A stretch of 53,433 nucleotides of DNA, taken from the NCBI GenBank assembly GCA_934247875.1, contig CAKQJZ010000002.1, forward strand, positions 1-53,433, read 5' to 3'. A model generated the notes under the pieces. It did no database searches. It was not told the DNA's origin and saw only the letters and a program-made list of their open reading frames with translations. The DNA comes from an uncultured Spirochaetales bacterium. Lineage in GTDB: Bacteria > Spirochaetota > Spirochaetia > Sphaerochaetales > Sphaerochaetaceae. The translations under genes were made by a program, and so were the position numbers. This document shows, in pieces, positions 1 to 7,140 of the stretch. Position 1 is the stretch's first letter. Each line of letters opens with the position of its first letter.

Positions 1-135
1 CTAAGCTTCGAAACCTTCGTTTCAGAGCTTGTAGAGCCATCTTACTGGCTATTTTTAGGTTTCATGCGTAGTTACTACACTAAGGCTTTTTATCGCTATA
101 TTTGCACCTATTTCCTTTCAAAATCTGTCTTTATT
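1..135. other. Left-edge non-coding segment with possible 3'-end hairpins
   Basis: No convincing gene is visible here. Positions 5-28 can fold into an imperfect 10-bp hairpin. Positions 35-50 form a 5-bp stem (AGCCA/TGGCT) followed by ATTTTT, which would suit a weak plus-strand terminator for a gene ending off the left edge; TAA at 2-4 could be its stop. A plus-strand frame stays open from base 1 to 143, but its residues match nothing I recognise. No second ABC ATPase or permease follows the minus-strand ATPase inside the window. Confidence 0.25.
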
Positions 136-894
136 TTATTTTGATAAGTCACTGATTATAAACTTTGACGCATTCAATAGCTCTTTGCTATATTGATGCT
201 TAGGATTATGGTAAAGCTTTAGAGGATTACTCTCCTCTACTATTATTCCACCTTTCATAACAGCTATCTTATCTGAAATATATAGCGCACTTCTGATATT
301 ATGAGAGACTGAAATCAATGTTGTGCCGCTTTCTTTGACATATGCTGCTATATATTCATAAACGCTTCTTTCAAGTGTTGAATCAAGTGCATTTGTGCCT
401 TCATCCAATAGCATTACATCTGGCTTTATCAAAAGCGACAGAGCAAGTGCTATGCGTTGCAGCGTGCCTCCTGAGAGCTCTGATGGGTATGAAGTGAGCA
501 CACGCTTTGAAAGAGAGAATGATGATAGCATCTCATCAATGCCATCATAGTCTCTCTTATTCTTCTTTAGCATTAGCTTAATCTGATGCTCTATCTTATA
601 TACAGGATTGAAAGCTGATATAGGATTCTGTCCCATCATCAGTATAGTGCGCCCTCTCATGCTCTCACGCTCTTTATATGAAAGCTCTAAGAGATTCCTG
701 CCTTTATATATAATAGAGCCTGTGGTTTTAGCACTATGTGGAATAAGTCCAATGATTGAGCTTAAAAGCATAGTCTTACCAGCGCCTGACTCTCCGACTA
801 TAGTCGTAATAGAGCTGCTTTCTGCTTTGAGAGAGACTCCTTTAAGGATTTCTTCTCCTTGAAGACTTATTTTTAAGTTGCTGATTTCTATCAC
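136..894 (-). CDS. ABC transporter ATP-binding protein, peptide/nickel (DppD/NikD) type
   Basis: A 252-residue ATPase that would power an inner-membrane importer of peptides or nickel. Walker A GESGAGKT is at 34-41, the Q-loop Gln at 89, signature LSGGTLQR at 140-147, Walker B VMLLDE at 160-165 and the switch His at 198. The LQR signature and the length resemble NikD/DppD. The segment after the catalytic Glu reads DEGTNALD, where the family usually has DEPTTALD. The start is GTG, overlapping the cinA stop by one base (TAGTG), with AAGG upstream, so the two are probably translationally coupled. No permease, binding protein or partner ATPase lies in the window, so the substrate cannot be named. 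Confidence 0.85.
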   Translation of the reverse strand: MIEISNLKISLQGEEILKGVSLKAESSSITTIVGESGAGKTMLLSSIIGLIPHSAKTTGSIIYKGRNLLELSYKERESMRGRTILMMGQNPISAFNPVYKIEHQIKLMLKKNKRDYDGIDEMLSSFSLSKRVLTSYPSELSGGTLQRIALALSLLIKPDVMLLDEGTNALDSTLERSVYEYIAAYVKESGTTLISVSHNIRSALYISDKIAVMKGGIIVEESNPLKLYHNPKHQYSKELLNASKFIISDLSK

Positions 895-2132
895 TAAAAG
901 ACCTTCCAGCTCTCTACGATACGCTCAAGATCTTCGTCTTCTATATAAGCTCTCATAAGAAGAAATGCGATAACAGATGCTCTGCGTCTTACGCTTTCTC
1001 TGCCATAGCTATTGATCATGACGCTGACGCTCTTGCTCTCTTTGCCCTTTCCTGAGAAGCCAAAGCAAAGCGTTCCAACTGGCTTTCCTTCTGCCTTATC
1101 TGGGCCTGCGACGCCTGTAATAGATAGCGCATAGTCAGATAAGCATACACCTCTAGCTCCATCGGCCATCTCGCGTGCGCACTCACGGCTGACACAGCCA
1201 TAGCGCTCTATAGTCTCTTTTTTAACGCCAAGTGCATGTTCTTTTACAAGCGGGCTATAGCTTGTAACAGAGCCCATCATATATTCAGAAGAACCAGGAA
1301 GAGATGTGAGAAGAGATGCAGCTAAGCCTCCTGTACAGCTCTCAGCAGCTGAAATAGTCACATGCTGAGCTTTCAGTGTCTTAACTAAAAGTGATAGCGC
1401 TGTCTCATCTCCCTTTACTAAGCGAGTGCGTCCAACAGACTCTCTGATTTTATCAATAGCACGCTCTCTTTCTGCTTTATCACCACCTGAGACATATAAA
1501 GAGATCTTATAGTCCTGGAATCTTGTTCCCCAGCTTAAAGAGCTATCTGCTTCTTCGCATAGCTCTTCTAGCTTAGCTTCAGCTGTTATGAATGAAGAGT
1601 ACTCATCTCTCTCCTCTTCTTTCTTTCCAAGATGGGAGTATAGGAGAGGGATTACGCTTTCATAGAACATTGGCTCCATCTCTCTAGGAGGCCCCGGAAG
1701 TGATATTATAAGCACTTCTCCTGCAGTTCCATAAAAACCAGGAGCTGTGCCATTAGCATTGGCAATGAATGTAAAGCCATCTGGAATCATGGCCTGCTTT
1801 TCATTCGCGCCATATGCTCTATCTCCAAGTCTTTGATACAGTCGTCTCCAGCACTCTTCGTCTCTTTTGAGCTCTACGCCAGCTGCGTCGGCAATTACTT
1901 GACGTGTCATATCATCACTAGTAGGGCCAAGACCACCTGTGATAATGAGAATATCATTATTCCTCATCAGCGCACCAAGCACGCTCTTTATAGTTCCATC
2001 ATCAGGGATAGCGACTATCTCTGAGATATGAATGCCAAGATGAGTAAGCTCACGAGAAACCAATATGCCATGCTTATCTTGGATAATTCCTCTGGTAAGC
2101 TCTGTTCCGATTACTATAAGACTAGCGTTCAT
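894..2132 (-). CDS. cinA: CinA-family protein (MoaB-like domain plus PncC amidohydrolase domain)
   Basis: A 412-residue two-domain CinA. The N-terminal half (about 1-170) is a MoaB/MogA-like domain with GTEL near the start and TGGLGPTSDD. The C-terminal half (about 255-405) is a PncC-type nicotinamide-nucleotide amidohydrolase domain, with the nucleophile motif AAESCTGG and the later stretch ITGVAGPDKAEGKPVGTLCF. In the family this domain deamidates NMN to recycle NAD breakdown products; the first domain has ADP-ribose pyrophosphatase activity in some members. Both domains look intact. The start overlaps the end of lnt by 11 nt and the stop overlaps the ABC gene by 1 nt, so it is in the middle of an operon. 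Confidence 0.93.
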   Translation of the reverse strand: MNASLIVIGTELTRGIIQDKHGILVSRELTHLGIHISEIVAIPDDGTIKSVLGALMRNNDILIITGGLGPTSDDMTRQVIADAAGVELKRDEECWRRLYQRLGDRAYGANEKQAMIPDGFTFIANANGTAPGFYGTAGEVLIISLPGPPREMEPMFYESVIPLLYSHLGKKEEERDEYSSFITAEAKLEELCEEADSSLSWGTRFQDYKISLYVSGGDKAERERAIDKIRESVGRTRLVKGDETALSLLVKTLKAQHVTISAAESCTGGLAASLLTSLPGSSEYMMGSVTSYSPLVKEHALGVKKETIERYGCVSRECAREMADGARGVCLSDYALSITGVAGPDKAEGKPVGTLCFGFSGKGKESKSVSVMINSYGRESVRRRASVIAFLLMRAYIEDEDLERIVESWKVF

Positions 2133-3780
2133 TCTTCTTTACCTTCTTCATAATCGAGATAATCAATCCAGCTGCTAATGCAGAAGCAGAGATATAGATA
2201 GCAATATGTGCAAAGAGATCTATATGCTCAACATAGAATGTATTCTTCTCACTCTGATAGACAGGAACTTCATATAAGTGGCTGCCCATTGCGAAAGGCT
2301 CCATAATATCTTCCATCTTTCCAGTTGGAGTGATTAAGCATGTAATGCCGCTATTAGTGCCTCTGATTGTAGCTTTTCTGGTCTCAATTGAGCGATATGT
2401 GCCAATTGCTGCATGCTGCAGCTCTGCACTGACTTTCTTTGACCAGTTATCATTCGTCATATTCACAATGACATCTGCTCCAGCTTTGACAAACTCTGCT
2501 GAAAGATATCCAAATACATCCTCAAAGCAAATAGGAGTTGAGAACTTAACACCATCCAAATCAAATACAACGCTCTCATCTCCCTTTTCCCACCAATTGT
2601 AGTCATTGGCTTTGAGAATCTTATAAAGGAGAGGCATAGTCTTCTCATATGGGAAGTGCTCTGTAAATGGTACAAGATGCTGTTTCTTGTATTCCTTCTC
2701 AATCTTTCCATCTTTGAAGAGTATTACAGTGTTGTAATCGACTCTATTCTGAGTTCCGTCTTCTAGATATGGAGGAAGAGACTCATCCTTGATTACGCCT
2801 TTAGGGTTTCCTGTAAGCAGCGGAACATTGAGTGAAGTCGCAAAATCTACAAAGTCTTCAGTAAGCTTTGCAATATCTTGCCAATCTGTCCCTTCTGCAC
2901 TATATGTTGTATGCCATGAAACAGATGGAACGAATGCTGTCTCTGACCAGACGAGAATATCTGGATCCTGCTCTATAGCTTCAATTGAGTAGCGTCTTAG
3001 ATTGTTGAAGTTCTTTAAATATGTATTGTATCCACCTTTCCAGGAATCATGGTTATGCTGCACTGTTGCAACACGCCAGGTTCTGTCACTCTCTTTGTTG
3101 TTCCACTCTTTAAGCTTAACGCCGCCATAAATCAAAGCGAGAATCACAAAGAGCGCATAGAGTGAGATGTATATTACGTTGCTCTTTATGTAGCTCTTGA
3201 AGCTTGGTGCTTTGTTATATGCAAGGTCTCTCAGGTAACTACCTAAGAATGCCTGAGGCAGAACCATCAAGAAGATCAGTCCCCATATGCCTGTGATATC
3301 GATAAACTGAATCAATATGCGATAGCGATATAGTGCGTATGCGATGTTGCCATATGGATAGCCTGCGAACCAGCTCTCTGAAAGGTATGCATATGCAACC
3401 CAGATTGCTGCTTGCAGCAGGTAACCGTGCTTTTTAAAAAAGCTATCAGCTGCCTTAAGAGCTAAGAAGAGAAAAACCATCTCTCCCCCCTTGATTATCG
3501 GGACTAGCAATATAGCAAGTGCATGGAAGCCTTTGAGCCAATAGTTGAAGAATATGTAATAAGCGAAGCCAAAAAAGAAGCCATAAAGCCACACGAGTGA
3601 CCATGTAGTATTTCTTATTACAGCGAAAACGGGAATCAGTGCTATGAGCGCTAAAAAGCCAATGCCGTTGGCACTCATGAAGCCAGGGAATGCAATAGAC
3701 AATAAAAATGCACTGACTAATAATACAAGAACCTCAGAACATACAGTCCTGAGGCTTCTTCTAGATTCGATCTCAATCAA
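2122..3780 (-). CDS. lnt: Apolipoprotein N-acyltransferase
   Basis: Transfers the third acyl chain to the N-terminal cysteine of lipoproteins at the inner membrane. The 552-residue protein has an N-terminal bundle of hydrophobic segments (about 13-220) and then a nitrilase-like domain. The expected Glu-Lys-Cys triad is visible as E280 (VWSETAF), K366 (KKQHLVPF) and C418 (TPICFED). It lies 34 nt downstream of the HU-like gene and overlaps cinA. Presence of Lnt fits a diderm that makes triacylated lipoproteins. Confidence 0.93.
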   Translation of the reverse strand: MIEIESRRSLRTVCSEVLVLLVSAFLLSIAFPGFMSANGIGFLALIALIPVFAVIRNTTWSLVWLYGFFFGFAYYIFFNYWLKGFHALAILLVPIIKGGEMVFLFLALKAADSFFKKHGYLLQAAIWVAYAYLSESWFAGYPYGNIAYALYRYRILIQFIDITGIWGLIFLMVLPQAFLGSYLRDLAYNKAPSFKSYIKSNVIYISLYALFVILALIYGGVKLKEWNNKESDRTWRVATVQHNHDSWKGGYNTYLKNFNNLRRYSIEAIEQDPDILVWSETAFVPSVSWHTTYSAEGTDWQDIAKLTEDFVDFATSLNVPLLTGNPKGVIKDESLPPYLEDGTQNRVDYNTVILFKDGKIEKEYKKQHLVPFTEHFPYEKTMPLLYKILKANDYNWWEKGDESVVFDLDGVKFSTPICFEDVFGYLSAEFVKAGADVIVNMTNDNWSKKVSAELQHAAIGTYRSIETRKATIRGTNSGITCLITPTGKMEDIMEPFAMGSHLYEVPVYQSEKNTFYVEHIDLFAHIAIYISASALAAGLIISIMKKVKKNER

Positions 3781-3814
3781 ATCAATTTCTCCTGAAATAG
3801 AGTAAGTCGTTTGG

Positions 3815-4114
3815 TTATTCTGTGATTTTCCAAACTTCGTCTTTAAGCTCTTTTCCTGGGCGGAATATAGCTACGCCATGTCTGTCTACAGCTACTACAT
3901 CGCCAGTCTTTGGATTACGAGCCTTCTCTCTGCCCTTTCTAATGCGTACTTCAAAGGTACCAAAACCTCTAAGCTCAATTACGCGATTATCTTTAAGGCC
4001 ATCCTTTACTTCCTCAAACAACTCATCAATAACAGCATGGATGTCTGATCTGTTTAGACCAAGCTTGCTATGTAAGTTTTCAATGATAGCTGCCTTTGTA
4101 AGTTTTTCTTCCAT
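3815..4114 (-). CDS. HU/IHF-family DNA-binding protein
   Basis: A 99-residue nucleoid protein that binds and bends DNA as a dimer. The family core is clear: GFGTFEVR, then the basic arm ending in RNPKTG. Overall charge and spacing are as close to IHF as to HU, so I do not assign hup or ihf. The ATG at 4114 is chosen over an in-frame TTG at 4129 because GAGG precedes it by 9 nt and the residues after it match the usual family start. It lies between rpsT and lnt, apparently in the same transcript. Confidence 0.9.
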   Translation of the reverse strand: MEEKLTKAAIIENLHSKLGLNRSDIHAVIDELFEEVKDGLKDNRVIELRGFGTFEVRIRKGREKARNPKTGDVVAVDRHGVAIFRPGKELKDEVWKITE

Positions 4115-4150
4115 CTCTAAATACCTCAATAATTGATCATTAACTGAAGA

Positions 4151-4414
4151 TTAAGCAAGCTTATTAAAAGCATGAGCAAGTCTGCTCTTTTTTCTAGCTG
4201 CTGTATTCTTGTGGATTAAGCCCTTGCTAGCTGCGCTATCAAGAAGCTTTGCGCTCTCAGCAAGTGCCTTTGCTGCTTCTTCTTTGTTGTTAGCTGCTAC
4301 TGCAGCGTCGAACTTCTTAACAGCAGTGCGAACTGTGCTCTTAGCAGCGCGGTTCTGAAGACGGCGTACTGCTTCCTGGCGTTCTCTCTTCTCAGCTGAT
4401 TTATTATTTGCCAT
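4151..4414 (-). CDS. rpsT: 30S ribosomal protein S20
   Basis: An 87-residue, very basic, Ala/Lys-rich protein matching bacterial S20, which binds 16S rRNA early in 30S assembly. The start MANNKSAEKR and the tail with IHKNTAARKKSRLA are typical. A strong site (GGAGG, 5-9 nt before ATG) precedes it. It is the first gene after the predicted promoter at 4477-4504, leading into HU, lnt, cinA and the ABC ATPase. Confidence 0.96.
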   Translation of the reverse strand: MANNKSAEKRERQEAVRRLQNRAAKSTVRTAVKKFDAAVAANNKEEAAKALAESAKLLDSAASKGLIHKNTAARKKSRLAHAFNKLA

Positions 4415-4476
4415 GTATTTCCTCCAAAGATTAACTTTGATTTTATATTATGCCATCATCAGACAGCGTTAAGTAA

Positions 4477-4504
4477 ATTATCATAAAAGAATAAGTTAGG
4501 TCAA
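4477..4504 (-). promoter_or_regulatory. Predicted sigma-70-type promoter for rpsT operon
   Basis: Minus-strand TTGACC (4499-4504) and GATAAT (4477-4482) are separated by 16 bp. This leaves a leader of roughly 55 nt before rpsT. Inferred from consensus only. Confidence 0.55.
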
Positions 4505-4533
4505 TACAATGTAATATTCTAACTATCTTTTCT

Positions 4534-5556
4534 CTAATCCTCAAGTATTTCCTCTATATAATCCTCATCAATATTCCAAAACCCTGTCTGACTATCATAT
4601 GAAATGTACTCAAGCGGAACATACAAGCTCCTGCCTTCACTTGCCTGAAGATGAAGCTTTCGAGAAAGAATATTGATCTCTGTAACTTTCCAGAGTTCTC
4701 TATCAATCTTGATTCTGGTTCCCTCTGGGGGATAGCCAGCCTTCTCTTCCATATAGTAATCATACTCATAAGCCAAACAGCATAGAAGACGACCACATGG
4801 ACCTGAGATCTTAACAGAATTAAGCGATAGATTCTGCTCTTTTGCCATCTTTATAGTAACAGGATCCATCTCACGTGTAATTGCGTGACAGCAATAGTCT
4901 CTGCCGCAAACTGATAAGCCGCCAATAAGCCTTGACTCATCTCTGACGCCGATCTGCCTTAACTCAATGCGCATTCTGAATACAGAAACAAGATCTTTTA
5001 CAAGGTCCCTGAAGTCAACGCGCTCTTCAGCTGTGAAGAAGAAGAGTACTTTAGGCTCTCCTAGCAAAAAGTGCGTTGTAACAAGCTTCATGTTAAGCTT
5101 ATGTTTCTGTATCTTCTCCCGGCATAAGAGAAGCGCAGACTCTTCTTTGCTATTGTTCTCTTCGTATCGAGCCATCTCTGATGGAGTTGCAAGATGATTG
5201 ATCCAGACAATATCGCCATCAATCTCTACTTTCTCTGGCTCACGTGCCATCTGGCAGCCAAAACATGATGAGCACTGATGTTCATTCTCTTCATTAAGAT
5301 TGGAAATATCATCATCGCTCTTTTTGAGGCATGCTCCACGTGCATTAGCACATCCTGGGTTATATTGATGTCCAGGAACAGGCGCAGAAGCTACGACTAC
5401 GCCAAGGTCGAGGCCAAACTTAGTCTCATAGATTACCTTAGTGCCAGCGTATAGTACACTATCCCAGGCACATAGGCTCACATCATTGTATGATGGATTC
5501 TTAACAACGTAGACATATGCAGATTCAGGCTTTTCCTGAGTTGTTTTTTTGCTCAT
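4534..5556 (-). CDS. ricT: PSP1-domain protein, RicT/YaaT family
   Basis: A 340-residue member of the family that includes Bacillus RicT, part of an Fe-S-containing complex that influences RNase Y-dependent mRNA processing. The PSP1 core is well conserved: FFTAEERVDFRDLVKDL, IELRQIGVRDE, then CGRDYCC and GPCGRLLCC, the cysteine motifs of the family. Compared with the Bacillus protein as I remember it, the N-terminal part has about 45 extra residues with five additional cysteines (69, 76, 95, 98, 101; the last three in CSSCFGC). RNase Y is encoded at 20408-21940; no RicA or RicF homologue is in the window. No Shine-Dalgarno precedes the ATG; a -10-like box ends 6 nt upstream. Confidence 0.9.
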   Translation of the reverse strand: MSKKTTQEKPESAYVYVVKNPSYNDVSLCAWDSVLYAGTKVIYETKFGLDLGVVVASAPVPGHQYNPGCANARGACLKKSDDDISNLNEENEHQCSSCFGCQMAREPEKVEIDGDIVWINHLATPSEMARYEENNSKEESALLLCREKIQKHKLNMKLVTTHFLLGEPKVLFFFTAEERVDFRDLVKDLVSVFRMRIELRQIGVRDESRLIGGLSVCGRDYCCHAITREMDPVTIKMAKEQNLSLNSVKISGPCGRLLCCLAYEYDYYMEEKAGYPPEGTRIKIDRELWKVTEINILSRKLHLQASEGRSLYVPLEYISYDSQTGFWNIDEDYIEEILED

Positions 5557-5562
5557 AACTCA

Positions 5563-5591
5563 ACTATATACTATTCTTTACGAAAATTAAA
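5563..5591 (-). promoter_or_regulatory. Predicted promoter for ricT, possibly leaderless
   Basis: Minus-strand TTTAAT (5586-5591), 17 bp, TATAGT (5563-5568), then only 6 nt to the ATG at 5556. Transcription would begin at or next to the start codon. The -35 match is weak. Confidence 0.4.
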
Positions 5592-5593
5592 CG

Positions 5594-6046
5594 CTATTTG
5601 GTTTTCACATAAGTATCATTATTGAAGCCAAGAATCATCATGAAGATAGGTCTGAAGAAATACAGCCCTAAGAAGAACCAGAAGCCATGGCCAAATGAAA
5701 CTGAGATACTATAATTGAGTCTCACATCAACAGCAAATATAACAATAGCCAAGACTATCAGAAGCACGCTAAATGTGCTTTCAAAAGCCAATGCTCCAAA
5801 GAAATAAACTGCGAATGTTGCTAATGCGTAGAGAATATACCACTTTGCGCTCCAGCAGCGCTTGAAGAGAATATAATCATTGTAAAATGGAATCAGTGAT
5901 TTCCATCCTGGCTCTCCCATTTTCTTGAATACTTTCCAAACACCTACGACATATAGAATGTCATATAAAAACGAACAGAATACAGCTAATATAGAAGCCT
6001 CAAGTACAAAAGACAAAAGCAAAGTCAATAGCAATAAGAAAAACAT
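5594..6046 (-). CDS. DUF5684-like integral membrane protein
   Basis: A 150-residue hydrophobic protein with about four membrane segments. The motif around residues 41-56 (KKMGEPGWKSLIPFYN) is characteristic of the DUF5684 family of small membrane proteins, for which I know no established function. ATG at 6046 is preceded by GGAGG. It is transcribed divergently from dus, with 68 bp between the starts, and lies just upstream of ricT on the same strand; ricT appears to have its own promoter upstream of its start. Confidence 0.75.
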   Translation of the reverse strand: MFFLLLLTLLLSFVLEASILAVFCSFLYDILYVVGVWKVFKKMGEPGWKSLIPFYNDYILFKRCWSAKWYILYALATFAVYFFGALAFESTFSVLLIVLAIVIFAVDVRLNYSISVSFGHGFWFFLGLYFFRPIFMMILGFNNDTYVKTK

Positions 6047-6102
6047 AATAGCCTCCTACTCCAAATATATTTCACAGGTAGTCATTTGACCATAATAAAC
6101 GA

Positions 6103-6108
6103 TAAAAT
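6103..6108 (+). promoter_or_regulatory. Possible -10 box for leaderless dus mRNA
   Basis: TAAAAT ends 6 nt before the dus ATG and there is no Shine-Dalgarno. No good -35 lies 16-18 bp upstream; TTGACC at 6085-6090 is too close (12 bp). Weak on its own. Confidence 0.3.
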
Positions 6109-6114
6109 CAAAAT

Positions 6115-7062
6115 ATGGACAGATTCATATTAGCCCCGCTTGCTGGGTATACAGATAAAGCCATGAGAGAGCTTTCACTCTCATATGGAGCAGATATAGC
6201 AGTAACAGAGATGGTAAGTGCTGAAGGACTTGCACGCGATGGAGAGAAAACAAAAGAACTCTTAGAGCGTGCTGATGGAGAGACGCGACTTATAATGCAG
6301 CTATTTGCGCCAGATGAGGATCCTATTAAGCGTGCTATGCCTAAGTTGCTTCTTTATAAGCCGACTATGATAGATATAAATGCAGGCTGTCCTGTGCCAA
6401 AAGTCGTCAAAACAGGCGCAGGTTCTGCGCTTATGAGAGAGACAGAAAGGATCAAGAGAATAGTAGCAGCTATAAAGTCTTTTACAGATATTCCTATCTC
6501 TGTGAAGTTCCGCTTAGGCTGGGACAAAGATAGCATAAACTACCTAGAATTTGCTGAAAAAGCACTTGAAGGCGGCGCTGATGCGCTAACGCTCCACGCA
6601 CGAACACGAGCGCAGGGCTACTCGGGAGTCGCAGATAGAACTGCGTTCAGAACACTCTCTGACCATTTCAAAGGAGACGATGTCACTCTATACGCTTCTG
6701 GCGATGTCTTTACACCTGAAGATGCACTTCGCCGCATTAATGAAGATGGGATGGATGGTGTAATGGTAGCGCGTGGCGCTATAGGGAACCCATTCATATT
6801 CAGAGAGATAAAAGAACTCTTAGAAAGCGGTTCCTACTCGCTTCCAACAAAGAAAGAGAAGCTTGAAGTTGCATTAAAGCACTATGACTTGATGGTTAAG
6901 TACTATGGAGTGAATGTTGCAGGGCCTGAGATGAGAAAGCATGCAATGGCTTACCTCAAAGGACTGGAAGGCTCCAAAGAAGCTAAAAGCGCAATAACAA
7001 AAGCGCTTAGCAGAGAGGACTATCTAGCAGCATTCAGACTAATCGACTCAACACTATATTGA
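6115..7062 (+). CDS. dus: tRNA-dihydrouridine synthase
   Basis: A 315-residue FMN enzyme that reduces specific uridines in the tRNA D-loop. Family motifs are visible in order: LAPLAGYTDKAMR at the N-terminus, NAGCPVPKV with the catalytic Cys near residue 91, KFRLGW, HARTRAQGYSG, and MVARGAIGNPFIF for flavin/phosphate binding. It most resembles the DusB group, but the subtype is not certain. The ATG lacks a ribosome-binding site. It is followed by a weak hairpin with a T-run, then purD with its own promoter. Confidence 0.92.
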   Translation: MDRFILAPLAGYTDKAMRELSLSYGADIAVTEMVSAEGLARDGEKTKELLERADGETRLIMQLFAPDEDPIKRAMPKLLLYKPTMIDINAGCPVPKVVKTGAGSALMRETERIKRIVAAIKSFTDIPISVKFRLGWDKDSINYLEFAEKALEGGADALTLHARTRAQGYSGVADRTAFRTLSDHFKGDDVTLYASGDVFTPEDALRRINEDGMDGVMVARGAIGNPFIFREIKELLESGSYSLPTKKEKLEVALKHYDLMVKYYGVNVAGPEMRKHAMAYLKGLEGSKEAKSAITKALSREDYLAAFRLIDSTLY

Positions 7063-7087
7063 GATAAAAGCTGTTTTCTCTTTTTTT
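7061..7087 (+). terminator. Probable terminator after dus
   Basis: GAGA (7061-7064) pairs with TCTC (7077-7080), extended by three A-T pairs across a mismatch, and is followed by seven T residues. The stem is weak and A/T-rich. Confidence 0.45.
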
Positions 7088-7093
7088 CTTGAA

Positions 7094-7122
7094 TTGGCAA
7101 ATCGTGTGTTTTACCATTTTAT
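7094..7122 (+). promoter_or_regulatory. Predicted promoter for the purD-like gene
   Basis: TTGGCA (7094-7099), 17 bp, TTTTAT (7117-7122). A good ribosome-binding site (AAAAGGAG) lies between it and the ATG at 7141. Confidence 0.5.
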
Positions 7123-7140
7123 TAACAAAAGGAGAAAACA

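Noticed and set aside
1..143. Plus-strand frame open from the window edge to TGA at 141-143
   Set aside because: It overlaps the end of the ABC gene, its residues fit no family I know, and hairpins with a T-run earlier in the stretch argue for non-coding sequence.
4115..4129. Upstream TTG start for the HU-like protein
   Set aside because: The ATG at 4114 has a placed GAGG and the canonical N-terminus; the TTG has no upstream site.
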